From contig JBGVOL010000039.1 in assembly GCA_045126475.1 (NCBI GenBank), forward strand, positions 1 through 20,586: 20,586 nucleotides of DNA, written 5' to 3'. The notes below the pieces were generated by a model that was not told the origin of the DNA, did not search any database, and was given only the letters and a program-made list of their open reading frames with translations. This document shows, piece by piece, positions 1 to 8,118 of this stretch; within the stretch, counting starts at the first letter, position 1, and every line of letters begins with the position of its first letter. The DNA is from SVEL01 sp045126475. GTDB lineage: Bacteria; Bacillota; Clostridia; Lachnospirales; Lachnospiraceae. Both the position numbers and the translations under genes were made by a program.

Positions 1-1596
1 GAGACGGTTATGAAGCTTCCGAAGATTCTCAATACATACCTTATCACATGTGAGCAGGAGAATATAAGAGAAGTTGTTGTTATACATAAAGAGACCGCCA
101 CAGCGGAGAGATATCCGGTGGTGGACAAAAAAGCATATGTGCAGATATATACGGAGGATGCGGCTGTAGTATTTGTGGATTTTGACGGAGTAAGGTATGG
201 CAAATCAGTTAAGCACAAAATAAAGAGGCTTCTTAACATGGATGAGTATATGGATTTGTGCTTTGAAATATCATCGGAAAATGACAGATTAATACTGTTT
301 GAAGCTGACAGATATCTTAAGTACAGAAAAAATCCGGAGAAGTCAATCAGTATCCTTAAGTATATGACAGGTATGGAGAATGTGCGCAAGGCTTACAAAG
401 TGTATGTGGAGCGGGAGATTATAGATTATTATTCGACAAATTATGATTTTGATGCCGTTGATGAATATCTTATGGTGGCAGACGGAAGCAATCTCGGAAC
501 AAAGTCAAGAATCAAGCTTATTGAACTTATGATTGTGCGAGGCATTTATGACCGTGCATATGAGTTTATGAAGATGTACGGATATTCAATTATTGATCCG
601 GGCAGAATATTAAGATGTGTTTCAAAGCTGATTGAAGCAGGGGAATATACAAATGACAGTATGCTTCTTGACATGGCAGTTTTTGCATACCGCCACGGAA
701 AATACAATGAGACTGTACTTAGGTATATCAGTCTGTATTTTATGGGTTCTGCTAAGGAAATGTATGAAATCTGGAATTCGTGTCATTCCTACGATTACAG
801 TGACAGGGATTTGGAGGAAAATCTTTTAGCATGCATTCTGTTTACAGGGGCACAATCATCACATATAGGAGAAGTGTATGAATCATACCAGCGAAAAGGA
901 GTCGGTGAGAAAGTAAGAAGAGCATATCTTTTTGCAAAATCATATGACTATTTCGTTAAGGAAAAGATAGTTGATGAAAGTGTGTTTAAGTACATTGAAA
1001 GAGACATTGTTACGGAAAATCCACTTCATGATACATGCAGGTTTGCGTATGTGAAGTACTGTTCACAGAAGGATGACCTTGACGAAAGGCAGCAGGCATT
1101 GTGCAGGGATATAGTATTTGATATGTGCAAAAAGGGTAAAATGTTTGAGTTTTACAAGGATTTTGATAAGTATTTCAAGATTCCGGCAGCTGTCTGGGAT
1201 AAAACGATTGTGGAGTATCACACAAATCCTAGAAACAAGGTGTTAATTCACTATATACTTGAAAACGGCAGTCTGAAAGAACAGAACTATACGGTAAAAG
1301 AAATGACTGATGTCTGCAATGGCATATTTGTACAGGATTTTATTCTGTTCTACGGTGAGGAAATCAAATATTATATTACAGAGGAATACGAAGGCGAACA
1401 GACTATAACGGAGAGTAACAGTGTTACCCTTAAAGATACGGGGATATCGGGAAGAAACGATATTGAAAGCAGATATACAATGCTTAACAATATGATGGTT
1501 TCCTTTGAGATGCATGAGGAGAATACTCTGTCGGAGATGGTAACGGAATATATGATTATGTCTGAACTTGAAGATGCGATATTCAAGGTAAAATAA
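1..1596 (+). CDS. DUF5717-type protein, C-terminal part (5' end outside window)
   Basis: The reading frame is open to the left edge: bases 1-9 are in frame and carry no stop. The ATG at base 10 is therefore probably an internal methionine of a longer protein. The visible 531 or so residues are soluble, helical and rich in Tyr, Glu and Lys, with no signal peptide or membrane span. The repeated helical pairs in the middle, such as MLLDMAVFAYRHGKYNETVL, resemble a TPR-like solenoid. I recognise the protein as resembling the C-terminal part of DUF5717 proteins of Lachnospiraceae, which from memory are over 1000 residues long. The function is unknown. The stop is 24 bp before the next gene, a DUF5716-type ATPase, and the two probably share a transcript. 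Family assignment is from memory of the sequence type; that the ORF is real is nearly certain. Confidence 0.6.
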   Translation, partial: ETVMKLPKILNTYLITCEQENIREVVVIHKETATAERYPVVDKKAYVQIYTEDAAVVFVDFDGVRYGKSVKHKIKRLLNMDEYMDLCFEISSENDRLILFEADRYLKYRKNPEKSISILKYMTGMENVRKAYKVYVEREIIDYYSTNYDFDAVDEYLMVADGSNLGTKSRIKLIELMIVRGIYDRAYEFMKMYGYSIIDPGRILRCVSKLIEAGEYTNDSMLLDMAVFAYRHGKYNETVLRYISLYFMGSAKEMYEIWNSCHSYDYSDRDLEENLLACILFTGAQSSHIGEVYESYQRKGVGEKVRRAYLFAKSYDYFVKEKIVDESVFKYIERDIVTENPLHDTCRFAYVKYCSQKDDLDERQQALCRDIVFDMCKKGKMFEFYKDFDKYFKIPAAVWDKTIVEYHTNPRNKVLIHYILENGSLKEQNYTVKEMTDVCNGIFVQDFILFYGEEIKYYITEEYEGEQTITESNSVTLKDTGISGRNDIESRYTMLNNMMVSFEMHEENTLSEMVTEYMIMSELEDAIFKVK

Positions 1597-1620
1597 TTAT
1601 AATGGGATGGATATGGGTTC

Positions 1621-2940
1621 ATGAAGGATAAAATTGAAGAAAAAAATGAACAGAAAAAAGAGGATGTATATGCCCTCGGTATAGACCTGGCGTCAGATTA
1701 TGCCCAGATAAGTTTTGTCAGCAAGGGGATGGACGAGCCAAAGTCGGTAAGTACAATACCCGGTGAGAATAAATATCTTATACCTGCTGTTATGTACAAG
1801 ATGAAGAACGTTGATGAGTGGTATATCGGTGATGAGGCAAAACTGCGCTCATATGAAGACAATGACGAAAAATATGTTGTCAGAAACCTTTTGGAGCGCA
1901 TTTATACTCACGATTCAATACGTCTTGACGATATGTGTTACACGGAAAAGGATTTGCTTAGGATATTTATGGAAAAGCTTCTTTCCATGGCAACACATCT
2001 TGAAAATATTGAGAAACCCGAATATATTGCCGTGACAGTGGAAAATGGGGAAAAGGATATCATAGAAGTAATATACGGGGCATTGAAGGAAATGGGATAT
2101 ACTGAGGATAAGATATCGGTATTAAATCATTCCGAAAGTTTTATATATTACACTTTAAATCAGAAAAGGGACATCTGGATAAATGATGTTGCGCTGTTTG
2201 ACTTTAACGGAGAACATTTTACATACAGGCAGTTAAGCATTATGAGAAACAGACAGCCAAACATTGTTACAGTGAAGGAAACCGATTATTCAGCTGATAT
2301 AGATATGTCTTATCTGGATACAGAAAAGAATAAGCAGAATGCCGATGAGAAATTTCTTGAAATCATAAGAAAAGAGTTTTACAAACAGATTATATCATCA
2401 GTATTTCTTACAGGTATAGGCTTTTATTCCGATTTTGCAGGCAATTCTCTTGTTGAACTGTGTTCGAAACGAAGAGTATTTAAAGGCTACAACCTCTTTG
2501 TCAAGGGGGCATGTTACGCAGCTTTGGCAAAACATGATAAGAAAGATTATTCAGATTATATATTCAGATGCAGCGGACGGACGAAATTTACAATAGGAAT
2601 GATGATTAATCACGGAGGGCGAAATACCGGCATAGCATTGTCAAATGCAGGAACAAACTGGTATGAAGCCGGAGCAAGGGCAGAGTGTATACTTGACAAT
2701 GTAAAGAGCATACAGATAGTTTTGACTTCGCCTTATGGAAATTGTGCAAGAAATATCAGAATAGATTTGTCAGATTTTCCTGACAGACCAAATAAGACAA
2801 CAAGGGTTGCCATCACTCTTGCATACATAAATGAGAATCAGTGTGACGTAATGGTGGAAGACCTTGGCTTCGGAGAGTTTTTTAAGGCAACCGGCATGGT
2901 TGCAAAGGAATCAATTATTATTGATGACGTGGTGATATAG
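1621..2940 (+). CDS. DUF5716-type protein with Hsp70/actin-like ATPase fold
   Basis: This 439-residue cytoplasmic protein starts with a charged tail and then ALGIDLASDYAQISFV (Gly20-Ile-Asp22). That matches the phosphate-1 loop of Hsp70/actin ATPases (GIDLGTT in DnaK). A second candidate nucleotide loop is VALFDFNGEHF (about 190-200), and FLTGIGF (about 262-268) sits where the Hsp70 adenosine motif is expected. No Hsp70-type substrate-binding domain is apparent; the last 110 or so residues, after YIFRCSGRTKF, look beta-rich. The loop has LAS where DnaK has LGT, so catalysis may be altered or lost. It is the only ATG in frame at the gene junction, with a weak GGGATGG ribosome site about 10 nt upstream. 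Neighbours are a DUF5717-type gene and a TPR-like gene. The Hsp70-like fold is an inference from motifs; the client or partner is unknown. Confidence 0.65.
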   Translation: MKDKIEEKNEQKKEDVYALGIDLASDYAQISFVSKGMDEPKSVSTIPGENKYLIPAVMYKMKNVDEWYIGDEAKLRSYEDNDEKYVVRNLLERIYTHDSIRLDDMCYTEKDLLRIFMEKLLSMATHLENIEKPEYIAVTVENGEKDIIEVIYGALKEMGYTEDKISVLNHSESFIYYTLNQKRDIWINDVALFDFNGEHFTYRQLSIMRNRQPNIVTVKETDYSADIDMSYLDTEKNKQNADEKFLEIIRKEFYKQIISSVFLTGIGFYSDFAGNSLVELCSKRRVFKGYNLFVKGACYAALAKHDKKDYSDYIFRCSGRTKFTIGMMINHGGRNTGIALSNAGTNWYEAGARAECILDNVKSIQIVLTSPYGNCARNIRIDLSDFPDRPNKTTRVAITLAYINENQCDVMVEDLGFGEFFKATGMVAKESIIIDDVVI

Positions 2941-2986
2941 AGATTTTGGAAAGGAAGAGGCGTATGCCTTAAATTGGTGTTTTGTT

Positions 2987-3841
2987 ATGAGCGGATTACT
3001 TCTTTGCGGCAAACGGGCTACAACTCCATATATTATAAAAGAAGCGGGAATAAACATTTATTCCATAGAGGAGCTCTGCTACTATTTGTATAACAATACA
3101 TATATGGTAGGCATTGATTTTTTCAGTAATGAACTTATTCAGTACATTTCCGATGAACTGGAACTGCCGTCTCTGGGACAGAAGCTTAAATACGGGGTAA
3201 ATCATAATTTAAGTATTACAAGTCTGGTTATGGAGGTTCTTTCGGCAACAGGGTATTATTCTGTGGAGGAGAGACAGAGTATTGAAAAAACACTGGATGC
3301 CCTGGGCAGCAAGTCAAAGGCTGAACGAATGAAGGCGAGAGCTGATATGCTGTTTGCGAGGAAGAAATACATAAGCGCCTCAAATGCGTACAAAGATATT
3401 TTAAACAGCAGGGAACAGACATTTGGGTCGTCATTTGTTGCCAATATATGGAATAACATAGGTGTCGTATATACAAAACAGTTTTTGTTTGAGGATGCTG
3501 TAATGTGCTTCAGGTCCGCCTGTGACATCGAGAGGCAGGAGGAATATTTTGATAATATGGTCTGCGCAGCAATATTTTCAAGGAATGATTTGCTTTTATC
3601 GGACCTGGCAGCGCAGTATCAGATTACTGACGAGATGATTAATCAATATATGAAAGCTATTGAAAGTCACAAAAAAGTCATGGTAAGAAGCAGGGAGTTT
3701 ATGGAGCTTAAGGACAAACTTCTATATGACGGCAGCAGGGAACTGGCTGAATATAAGGAAGATATCCGTGATATTCTCGATAAATGGAAAGATGAGTACC
3801 GTGATCAGAATGCGCAGAGCGAGTTTATGACTAAGAGGTGA
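2987..3841 (+). CDS. TPR-like protein of the DUF5717/5716 cluster
   Basis: This 284-residue soluble protein has an N-terminal segment, LLLCGKRATTPYIIKEAGI, that reads like a conserved family start. From about residue 105 there is a helical repeat region (ADMLFARKKYISASNAYKDI, then IWNNIGVVYTKQFLFEDAVM) with the spacing and A/G/Y pattern of tetratricopeptide repeats. The C-terminus is a long charged helix. TPR repeats usually mediate protein contacts, so a scaffold role is inferred. The ATG has no good ribosome site directly upstream: an AAGGAAGAGG tract lies about 26 nt away and the gap to the previous stop is 46 bp. No other start codon was seen in this frame between that stop and the chosen ATG. 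The 3' end is directly coupled to the next gene. No named function is known to me. Confidence 0.6.
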   Translation: MSGLLLCGKRATTPYIIKEAGINIYSIEELCYYLYNNTYMVGIDFFSNELIQYISDELELPSLGQKLKYGVNHNLSITSLVMEVLSATGYYSVEERQSIEKTLDALGSKSKAERMKARADMLFARKKYISASNAYKDILNSREQTFGSSFVANIWNNIGVVYTKQFLFEDAVMCFRSACDIERQEEYFDNMVCAAIFSRNDLLLSDLAAQYQITDEMINQYMKAIESHKKVMVRSREFMELKDKLLYDGSRELAEYKEDIRDILDKWKDEYRDQNAQSEFMTKR

Positions 3842-3846
3842 GTGCT

Positions 3847-5082
3847 ATGGCGTTTTTTGGGTTATTCGGCAAGAGAAAAAAATATGATGACCTGATATAT
3901 CAGGAGAAAAATCTCTACGAAAAGATAAAGTCAGACAATGAGCAGGAAGCAAGTGAGCTGTACGAGCCTCTCGACAGGGAACTTATAGAGCAGGCGCTTG
4001 TGGAGGAGAAGACAAATAATAAAATTGACGATAAGAAATCTTATGTAGAGCGCCTGTGCGAGCAGATTGTCATATGTTCACAGCGCATAGAAAGTGCAAA
4101 AAAGGAATATGAGGCTGTCAACAGTTATATAAATGATATAATGACAATTGAAAAAATGGAAGAGCCAATCAAGAGCAATGTAGAATATTACGCCAGACGT
4201 ATTATCACACTGCGCGAGGACAAGAAGAGCATGAAGCAGTCTTCAACAAAGATTCCGGAGAGCAGATACATATACATGCAGCGTCATGAGGATGAGATAA
4301 AAGATATTCTCAAGGAAATGTATGATGACGAACAGGAATGTCAAAGGCTGAAGACGGATATGCATCAGATTGAAGGGGAGAAGATTGCACTTAAATATGA
4401 AAAAAAGGATGCAATCGAAAAGCTTAATCTGATAAGAAAACTTGCAAAGATGGGTGTGGCAGCGGCAATCATAATCATTTTAATGTTTGTTGTGGCACAG
4501 GTGTATACAGAAAAGAACTTTGTTGTGGGTGTTTACGTGGTGGTGGTTGCAGCATTGGCAATGGGAGCAGCGCTGATTGCATTTAACCAGAAGTATACTG
4601 CGGAGTTAAAAATGTCGGAACTTAAGCTTAACAAAGCTGTGGGACTGATGAATAAATATAAGCTGCTTTATGTAAATGTTAAAAGCAGACTTGATTATGA
4701 GTACGAGAGCAACGGCGTAAAAAGTTCCTATGAACTCAATGATTTATGGAGATTATATCTCAATGCCAAGAAAGAACATGAGGCTTTCCATCTCAATTCG
4801 GATAATACATTCAAATCAGTGGAGGGACTTATCGCTGAGCTTGAAAAACTTCATCTTTATGATTCGTCAGTGTGGCCGTCGCAGGTGGATGCAATTATTA
4901 ATCCTAAAGAGATGACGGAAATAAGGCATACGCTTAATGTGCGCAGGCAGAAACTCCGTGAATCGATTTCATTTAATACGAATACTGTAGAGAATTCAAA
5001 GACAAGAATTCATAAAATCATAGAAAAAAATCCTGCAATGGCCAAGGAAATACTTGCTATTCTGGATAGGTATGAGCAGTAA
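3847..5082 (+). CDS. Coiled-coil protein with two central membrane segments
   Basis: The protein has 411 residues from the ATG at 3847. An in-frame GTG at 3838 overlaps the previous stop, but AAGAGG (3833-3838) is spaced 8 nt from the ATG, so the ATG is preferred. The N-terminal 190 or so residues are a long, highly charged coiled coil. Two hydrophobic stretches follow (GVAAAIIIILMFVVAQVY and VVGVYVVVVAALAMGAALIA, about 200-245) with a very short loop between them. A second coiled coil of about 165 residues ends at the C-terminus. Both coiled-coil arms should lie on the same side of the membrane, probably the cytoplasm, as a hairpin anchor. As last gene of the cluster it may tether the TPR-like and Hsp70-like proteins to the membrane (inference). 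The family is not recognised. The stop is immediately followed by a palindromic repeat element. Confidence 0.6.
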   Translation: MAFFGLFGKRKKYDDLIYQEKNLYEKIKSDNEQEASELYEPLDRELIEQALVEEKTNNKIDDKKSYVERLCEQIVICSQRIESAKKEYEAVNSYINDIMTIEKMEEPIKSNVEYYARRIITLREDKKSMKQSSTKIPESRYIYMQRHEDEIKDILKEMYDDEQECQRLKTDMHQIEGEKIALKYEKKDAIEKLNLIRKLAKMGVAAAIIIILMFVVAQVYTEKNFVVGVYVVVVAALAMGAALIAFNQKYTAELKMSELKLNKAVGLMNKYKLLYVNVKSRLDYEYESNGVKSSYELNDLWRLYLNAKKEHEAFHLNSDNTFKSVEGLIAELEKLHLYDSSVWPSQVDAIINPKEMTEIRHTLNVRRQKLRESISFNTNTVENSKTRIHKIIEKNPAMAKEILAILDRYEQ

Positions 5083-5083
5083 G

Positions 5084-5238
5084 TGGGGACGGTTCTTCCG
5101 TATCGGGGAGTGTCCCCCTGTATCAAGGAGCGTCCCCCTGTATCAAGGAGCGTCCCCCTGTATCGGGGAGCGTCCCCCTGTATCGGGGAGAGGCCCCTGT
5201 ATCAGGGAATGTCCCCCGATACGAAAGAACCGTCCCCA
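5084..5238. repeat. Intergenic element: terminal inverted repeats flanking 20-bp tandem units
   Basis: The arms 5084-5108 and 5214-5238 are inverted repeats matching at 24 of 25 positions and begin TGGGGACGGTTCTT. Between them a 20-bp unit, TATC(A/G)(A/G)GGAGCGTCCCCCTG, recurs head to tail at 5101, 5121, 5141, 5161, 5181 (19 nt) and 5200 (partial, running into the right arm). The units at 5121 and 5141 are identical. Most units contain a short GGGGA/TCCCC-type palindrome. The element starts one base after the preceding stop codon and ends just before the ribosome site of the thioesterase gene. Palindromes starting GGGGACGGTTCTT are, from memory, dispersed repeats in Firmicute genomes, some linked to REP-associated transposases. 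No transposase is seen here. Transcribed, it would form a long GC-rich hairpin. Confidence 0.85.
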
Positions 5239-5253
5239 TAGAAAGGAGACAGA

Positions 5254-5664
5254 ATGAAAGAATATGTACACAAGGTGCAGTACTATGAGACGGACAAGAT
5301 GGCGATTGTACATCATTCCAATTATATAAGATGGTTTGAGGAGGCAAGAGTTGATTGGCTTTCACAGATTGGATGCACCATGGAGAGTATCGAGGCAGAA
5401 GGAGTGCTTATTCCGGTTATGTCCGTCACATGCAATTATCATTCAATGGTGCATTTCGGTGACAGTGTTATAGTGAAACTCAAGGTGGAGAAATTCAACG
5501 GAATTAAGATTGAGATTTCTTACGAGATTGTTGATGAGAAGACAGGTGAACTTAGGACTACAGGCTCAAGCTCGCACTGCTTTATCGACAGTGAAGGAAA
5601 GCTTTTGTCGCTTAAGAAAAGTAAACCGGAGATGTATGAAAAGTTTATGGCAGCGATGGAGTAG
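5254..5664 (+). CDS. Acyl-CoA thioesterase, YbgC/FadM (4HBT) family
   Basis: This 136-residue single hotdog-fold protein has the usual length for the 4-hydroxybenzoyl-CoA thioesterase-like family. The diagnostic N-terminal motif is present: YYETDKMAIVHHSNYIRWFE, residues 10-29. Asp14 is the expected catalytic acid, equivalent to the Asp of the YbgC TDxxG motif. Family members hydrolyse acyl-CoA thioesters in the cytoplasm; the substrate cannot be read from sequence. The start is clear: AAAGGAG (5242-5247) is 6 nt upstream. The gene lies between two repeat elements, so it may share the upstream operon's transcript only by read-through. Confidence 0.88.
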   Translation: MKEYVHKVQYYETDKMAIVHHSNYIRWFEEARVDWLSQIGCTMESIEAEGVLIPVMSVTCNYHSMVHFGDSVIVKLKVEKFNGIKIEISYEIVDEKTGELRTTGSSSHCFIDSEGKLLSLKKSKPEMYEKFMAAME

Positions 5665-5667
5665 GAT

Positions 5668-5835
5668 ATTAAGCCATGCTGCTCCAATAAATTGGAGCAT
5701 GCCGCCTGGTTTCAGCTCGAATACGCTGCGCTGCTTCTCGCTGAAGCCGTGCGCCATATGCCATATATAAAAAGAACCAAATCCTTTATGCGAGCATAGG
5801 ATTTGGTTCTTTCCATATATGGCGCATGGCTTAAT
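5668..5835. repeat. MITE-like 168-bp palindromic element
   Basis: Perfect 12-bp terminal inverted repeats (ATTAAGCCATGC at 5668-5679 and its complement at 5824-5835) bound a region full of nested palindromes. These are GCTCCAA/TTGGAGC near the left end, GGTTTCAGC against GCTGAAGCC in the middle, and a long hairpin near the right end. No protein is encoded. It begins 3 bp after the thioesterase stop and ends 28 bp before the pyruvate formate-lyase promoter. It has the look of a dispersed non-coding repeat or mobile miniature element. No clear target-site duplication was found. Confidence 0.6.
5771..5812 (+). terminator. Strong hairpin, possible terminator after the thioesterase
   Basis: AAAGAACCAAATCCT (5771-5785) pairs with its exact complement (5798-5812), and the loop contains a further ATGC/GCAT pairing. 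The stem begins in an A-run and ends in CTTT, so it could work in either direction, though the T-run is short. It lies inside the palindromic element and may be part of that element rather than a dedicated terminator. Confidence 0.45.
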
Positions 5836-5863
5836 TGTATCAAATTTAGAACAATGCAATCTA

Positions 5864-5892
5864 TTGACTTGTATACAGTATTCTCATATAAT
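5864..5892 (+). promoter_or_regulatory. Sigma-A type promoter for the pyruvate formate-lyase operon
   Basis: TTGACT (5864-5869), 17-nt spacer, then a perfect TATAAT (5887-5892). This implies a leader of roughly 70 nt before the pfl start codon. The leader contains a small GTAAC-TGTC-GTTAC dyad (5914-5927) of unknown significance. Confidence 0.8.
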
Positions 5893-5972
5893 AAAAATGT
5901 AAATAAAACACACGTAACTGTCGTTACATACGACTTAATTTTTATCATACAAAGCAGGAGGAATAAAGAAAA

Positions 5973-8066
5973 ATGAAAAGAGAAATGATGCCGGAATGGG
6001 CAGGCTTTACTGAAGGCAAATGGGTACAGGAAATCAACACAAGAGATTTCATCCAGAAGAACTACAAGCCATATGAGGGTGATAAGGACTTCCTGGCAGG
6101 ACCTACACAGAACACAACTGATTTGTGGAAGCAGGTAATGGATTTATTTAAGCAGGAGCGTGAGAATGGCGGTGTTCTTGATATGGACACAAAGATTCCT
6201 TCTACCATTGTTTCACATGGTGCTGCGTACTTAGACAAGGATAAGGAAACAATCGTAGGTTTCCAGACTGACAAGCCTTTAAAGAGAGCGTTCATGCCAT
6301 TTGGCGGTATTCGTACAGCTGTAACAGCATGTAAGTCATACGGATATGAGGTTGATCCTGAGATTATCAACGTATTCACAAACTGGAGAAAGACACACAA
6401 TCAGGGTGTATTCGAGATTTACACACCTGAGATGAGAGCTGCAAGACATGCTCACATTATTACAGGTCTTCCGGATGCTTACGGAAGAGGACGTATCATC
6501 GGTGACTACAGAAGAGTTGCACTTTACGGTGTTGACCGTCTTATCGAGGATAAGATGGCACAGCATGCATCAGTTGTTGGTGACATGACAGAGAATATCT
6601 GCAGACTTCGTGAAGAGTTAGCTGATCAGATTTCAGCATTAAAGGATTTAAAGAAGTTAGGTGAGATTTACGGTTACGATATTTCAAGACCTGCTACAGA
6701 TGTTAAGGAAGCTATTCAGTGGACATATTTCGGATACCTTGCTGCAGTTAAGGAGCAGAACGGTGCTGCAATGTCACTCGGACGTACATCTACATTCCTT
6801 GATATTTATGCTGAGAGAGATTTAGCAAGCGGTAAGTACACAGAGGAGCAGATTCAGGAGTTCGTTGACCACTTCATTATGAAGTTAAGAATGGTTAAGT
6901 TTGCTCGTATTCCGGAGTACAACGCATTATTCGCAGGTGACCCTACATGGGTAACTGAGTCACTTGGCGGTATCGGTATTGACGGACGTTCAATGGTAAC
7001 AAAGATGTCATTCAGATACTTAAATACACTTGATAACTTAGGAACATCTCCTGAGCCAAACATGACAGTTCTCTGGTCTACAAGACTTCCTGAGAACTGG
7101 AAGAGATATTGTGCAGAGATGTCAATTAAGTCATCAGCTATCCAGTATGAGAACGATGATATGATGAGAGTAACTCACGGTGATGATTACGCAATTGCAT
7201 GTTGTGTATCTTCAATGAGAGTTGGTAAGGAAATGCAGTTCTTCGGAGCAAGAGCAAATCTTGCTAAGTGTCTCTTATACGCTATCAACGGTGGTGTAGA
7301 CGAGAAGTTATTCGAGCAGATCGGACCAAAGTACAGACCAATCACATCAGAGTACCTTGATTTCGATGAGGTTATGGACAGATTCCATGATATGATGGAG
7401 TGGTTAGCAGGTCTTTATGTTCAGACACTTAACTGTATCCATTACATGCATGATAAGTACTGCTACGAGAAGTTACAGATGGCTCTCCATGACAGAGATG
7501 TTCACAGATGGTTTGCAACAGGTATCGCAGGTCTTTCAGTAGTAGCTGACTCACTTAGTGCTATCAAGTATGCAAAGGTTAAGACAATCAGAAATGAGCA
7601 GGGCATCGTAGTTGATTACGAAGTAGAGGGAGATTTCCCTAAGTATGGTAACAATGATGACAGAGTTGACCAGTTAGCAGTTGATCTTGTTAACGATTTC
7701 ATGGATATGGTAAGAAAGCATCCAACATACAGAAATGCTGTTCCTACAACATCTATCTTAACAATTACATCAAACGTTGCTTACGGTAAGAACACAGGAA
7801 GCACACCTGACGGAAGAAAGGGTGGAGTTCCGCTTGCACCTGGTGCAAACCCAATGCACGGCCGTGATGAGCATGGTGCTTTAGCATCATTATCATCAGT
7901 AGCTAAGCTTCCATTCAACAATGCACAGGATGGTATCTCAAATACATTTACAATCCTTCCTGACGCACTTGGTAAGGATGGTACATTCACAGTTATCGGT
8001 GATATGGATATCCAGCTTACAGAGGAGCAGCTTAAGAATGCAGAAGGCGGTTGTGGCTGCTGCTAA
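5973..8066 (+). CDS. pflB: Pyruvate formate-lyase catalytic chain lacking the glycyl-radical domain
   Basis: This 697-residue cytoplasmic enzyme chain converts pyruvate and CoA to acetyl-CoA and formate. It is clearly PFL from its N-terminus (MPEWAGFTEGKWVQEINTRD) through the barrel, with the adjacent active-site cysteines Cys410-Cys411 in DDYAIACCVSSM. Normal PFL, such as the 760-residue E. coli enzyme, ends in a domain carrying the radical glycine in RVSGYAV. Here the chain stops earlier: homology ends near LPDALGKDG (about residue 670). It is replaced by a 27-residue tail ending GGCGCC (Cys694, Cys696, Cys697). The missing domain is encoded by the next gene, 52 bp downstream. AGGAGG (5956-5961) precedes the ATG. 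Codon use looks like that of a highly expressed gene. No activating enzyme gene (pflA) is in the window. Confidence 0.95.
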   Translation: MKREMMPEWAGFTEGKWVQEINTRDFIQKNYKPYEGDKDFLAGPTQNTTDLWKQVMDLFKQERENGGVLDMDTKIPSTIVSHGAAYLDKDKETIVGFQTDKPLKRAFMPFGGIRTAVTACKSYGYEVDPEIINVFTNWRKTHNQGVFEIYTPEMRAARHAHIITGLPDAYGRGRIIGDYRRVALYGVDRLIEDKMAQHASVVGDMTENICRLREELADQISALKDLKKLGEIYGYDISRPATDVKEAIQWTYFGYLAAVKEQNGAAMSLGRTSTFLDIYAERDLASGKYTEEQIQEFVDHFIMKLRMVKFARIPEYNALFAGDPTWVTESLGGIGIDGRSMVTKMSFRYLNTLDNLGTSPEPNMTVLWSTRLPENWKRYCAEMSIKSSAIQYENDDMMRVTHGDDYAIACCVSSMRVGKEMQFFGARANLAKCLLYAINGGVDEKLFEQIGPKYRPITSEYLDFDEVMDRFHDMMEWLAGLYVQTLNCIHYMHDKYCYEKLQMALHDRDVHRWFATGIAGLSVVADSLSAIKYAKVKTIRNEQGIVVDYEVEGDFPKYGNNDDRVDQLAVDLVNDFMDMVRKHPTYRNAVPTTSILTITSNVAYGKNTGSTPDGRKGGVPLAPGANPMHGRDEHGALASLSSVAKLPFNNAQDGISNTFTILPDALGKDGTFTVIGDMDIQLTEEQLKNAEGGCGCC

Positions 8067-8118
8067 TCAAAATAAGAACAGAACAGTAAACATATTATTA
8101 TAAAAAGGAGGAATCATT

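Noticed and set aside
5101..5217. CRISPR-like array of short repeats.
   Set aside because: The units are directly adjacent with no spacers, and the array is enclosed in inverted repeats. It is a tandem-repeat element, not a CRISPR array.
5054..5257. A 67-codon ORF with a periodic protein sequence across the repeat element.
   Set aside because: It starts inside the previous gene in another frame, and its periodicity is just the 20-bp DNA repeat translated. No ribosome site or family likeness was seen.
5914..5927. GTAAC-TGTC-GTTAC dyad in the pfl leader as a Rex or other redox operator.
   Set aside because: The Rex site TTGTGAA-N-TTCACAA is not present, and a 5-bp dyad in AT-rich DNA is too weak to call.
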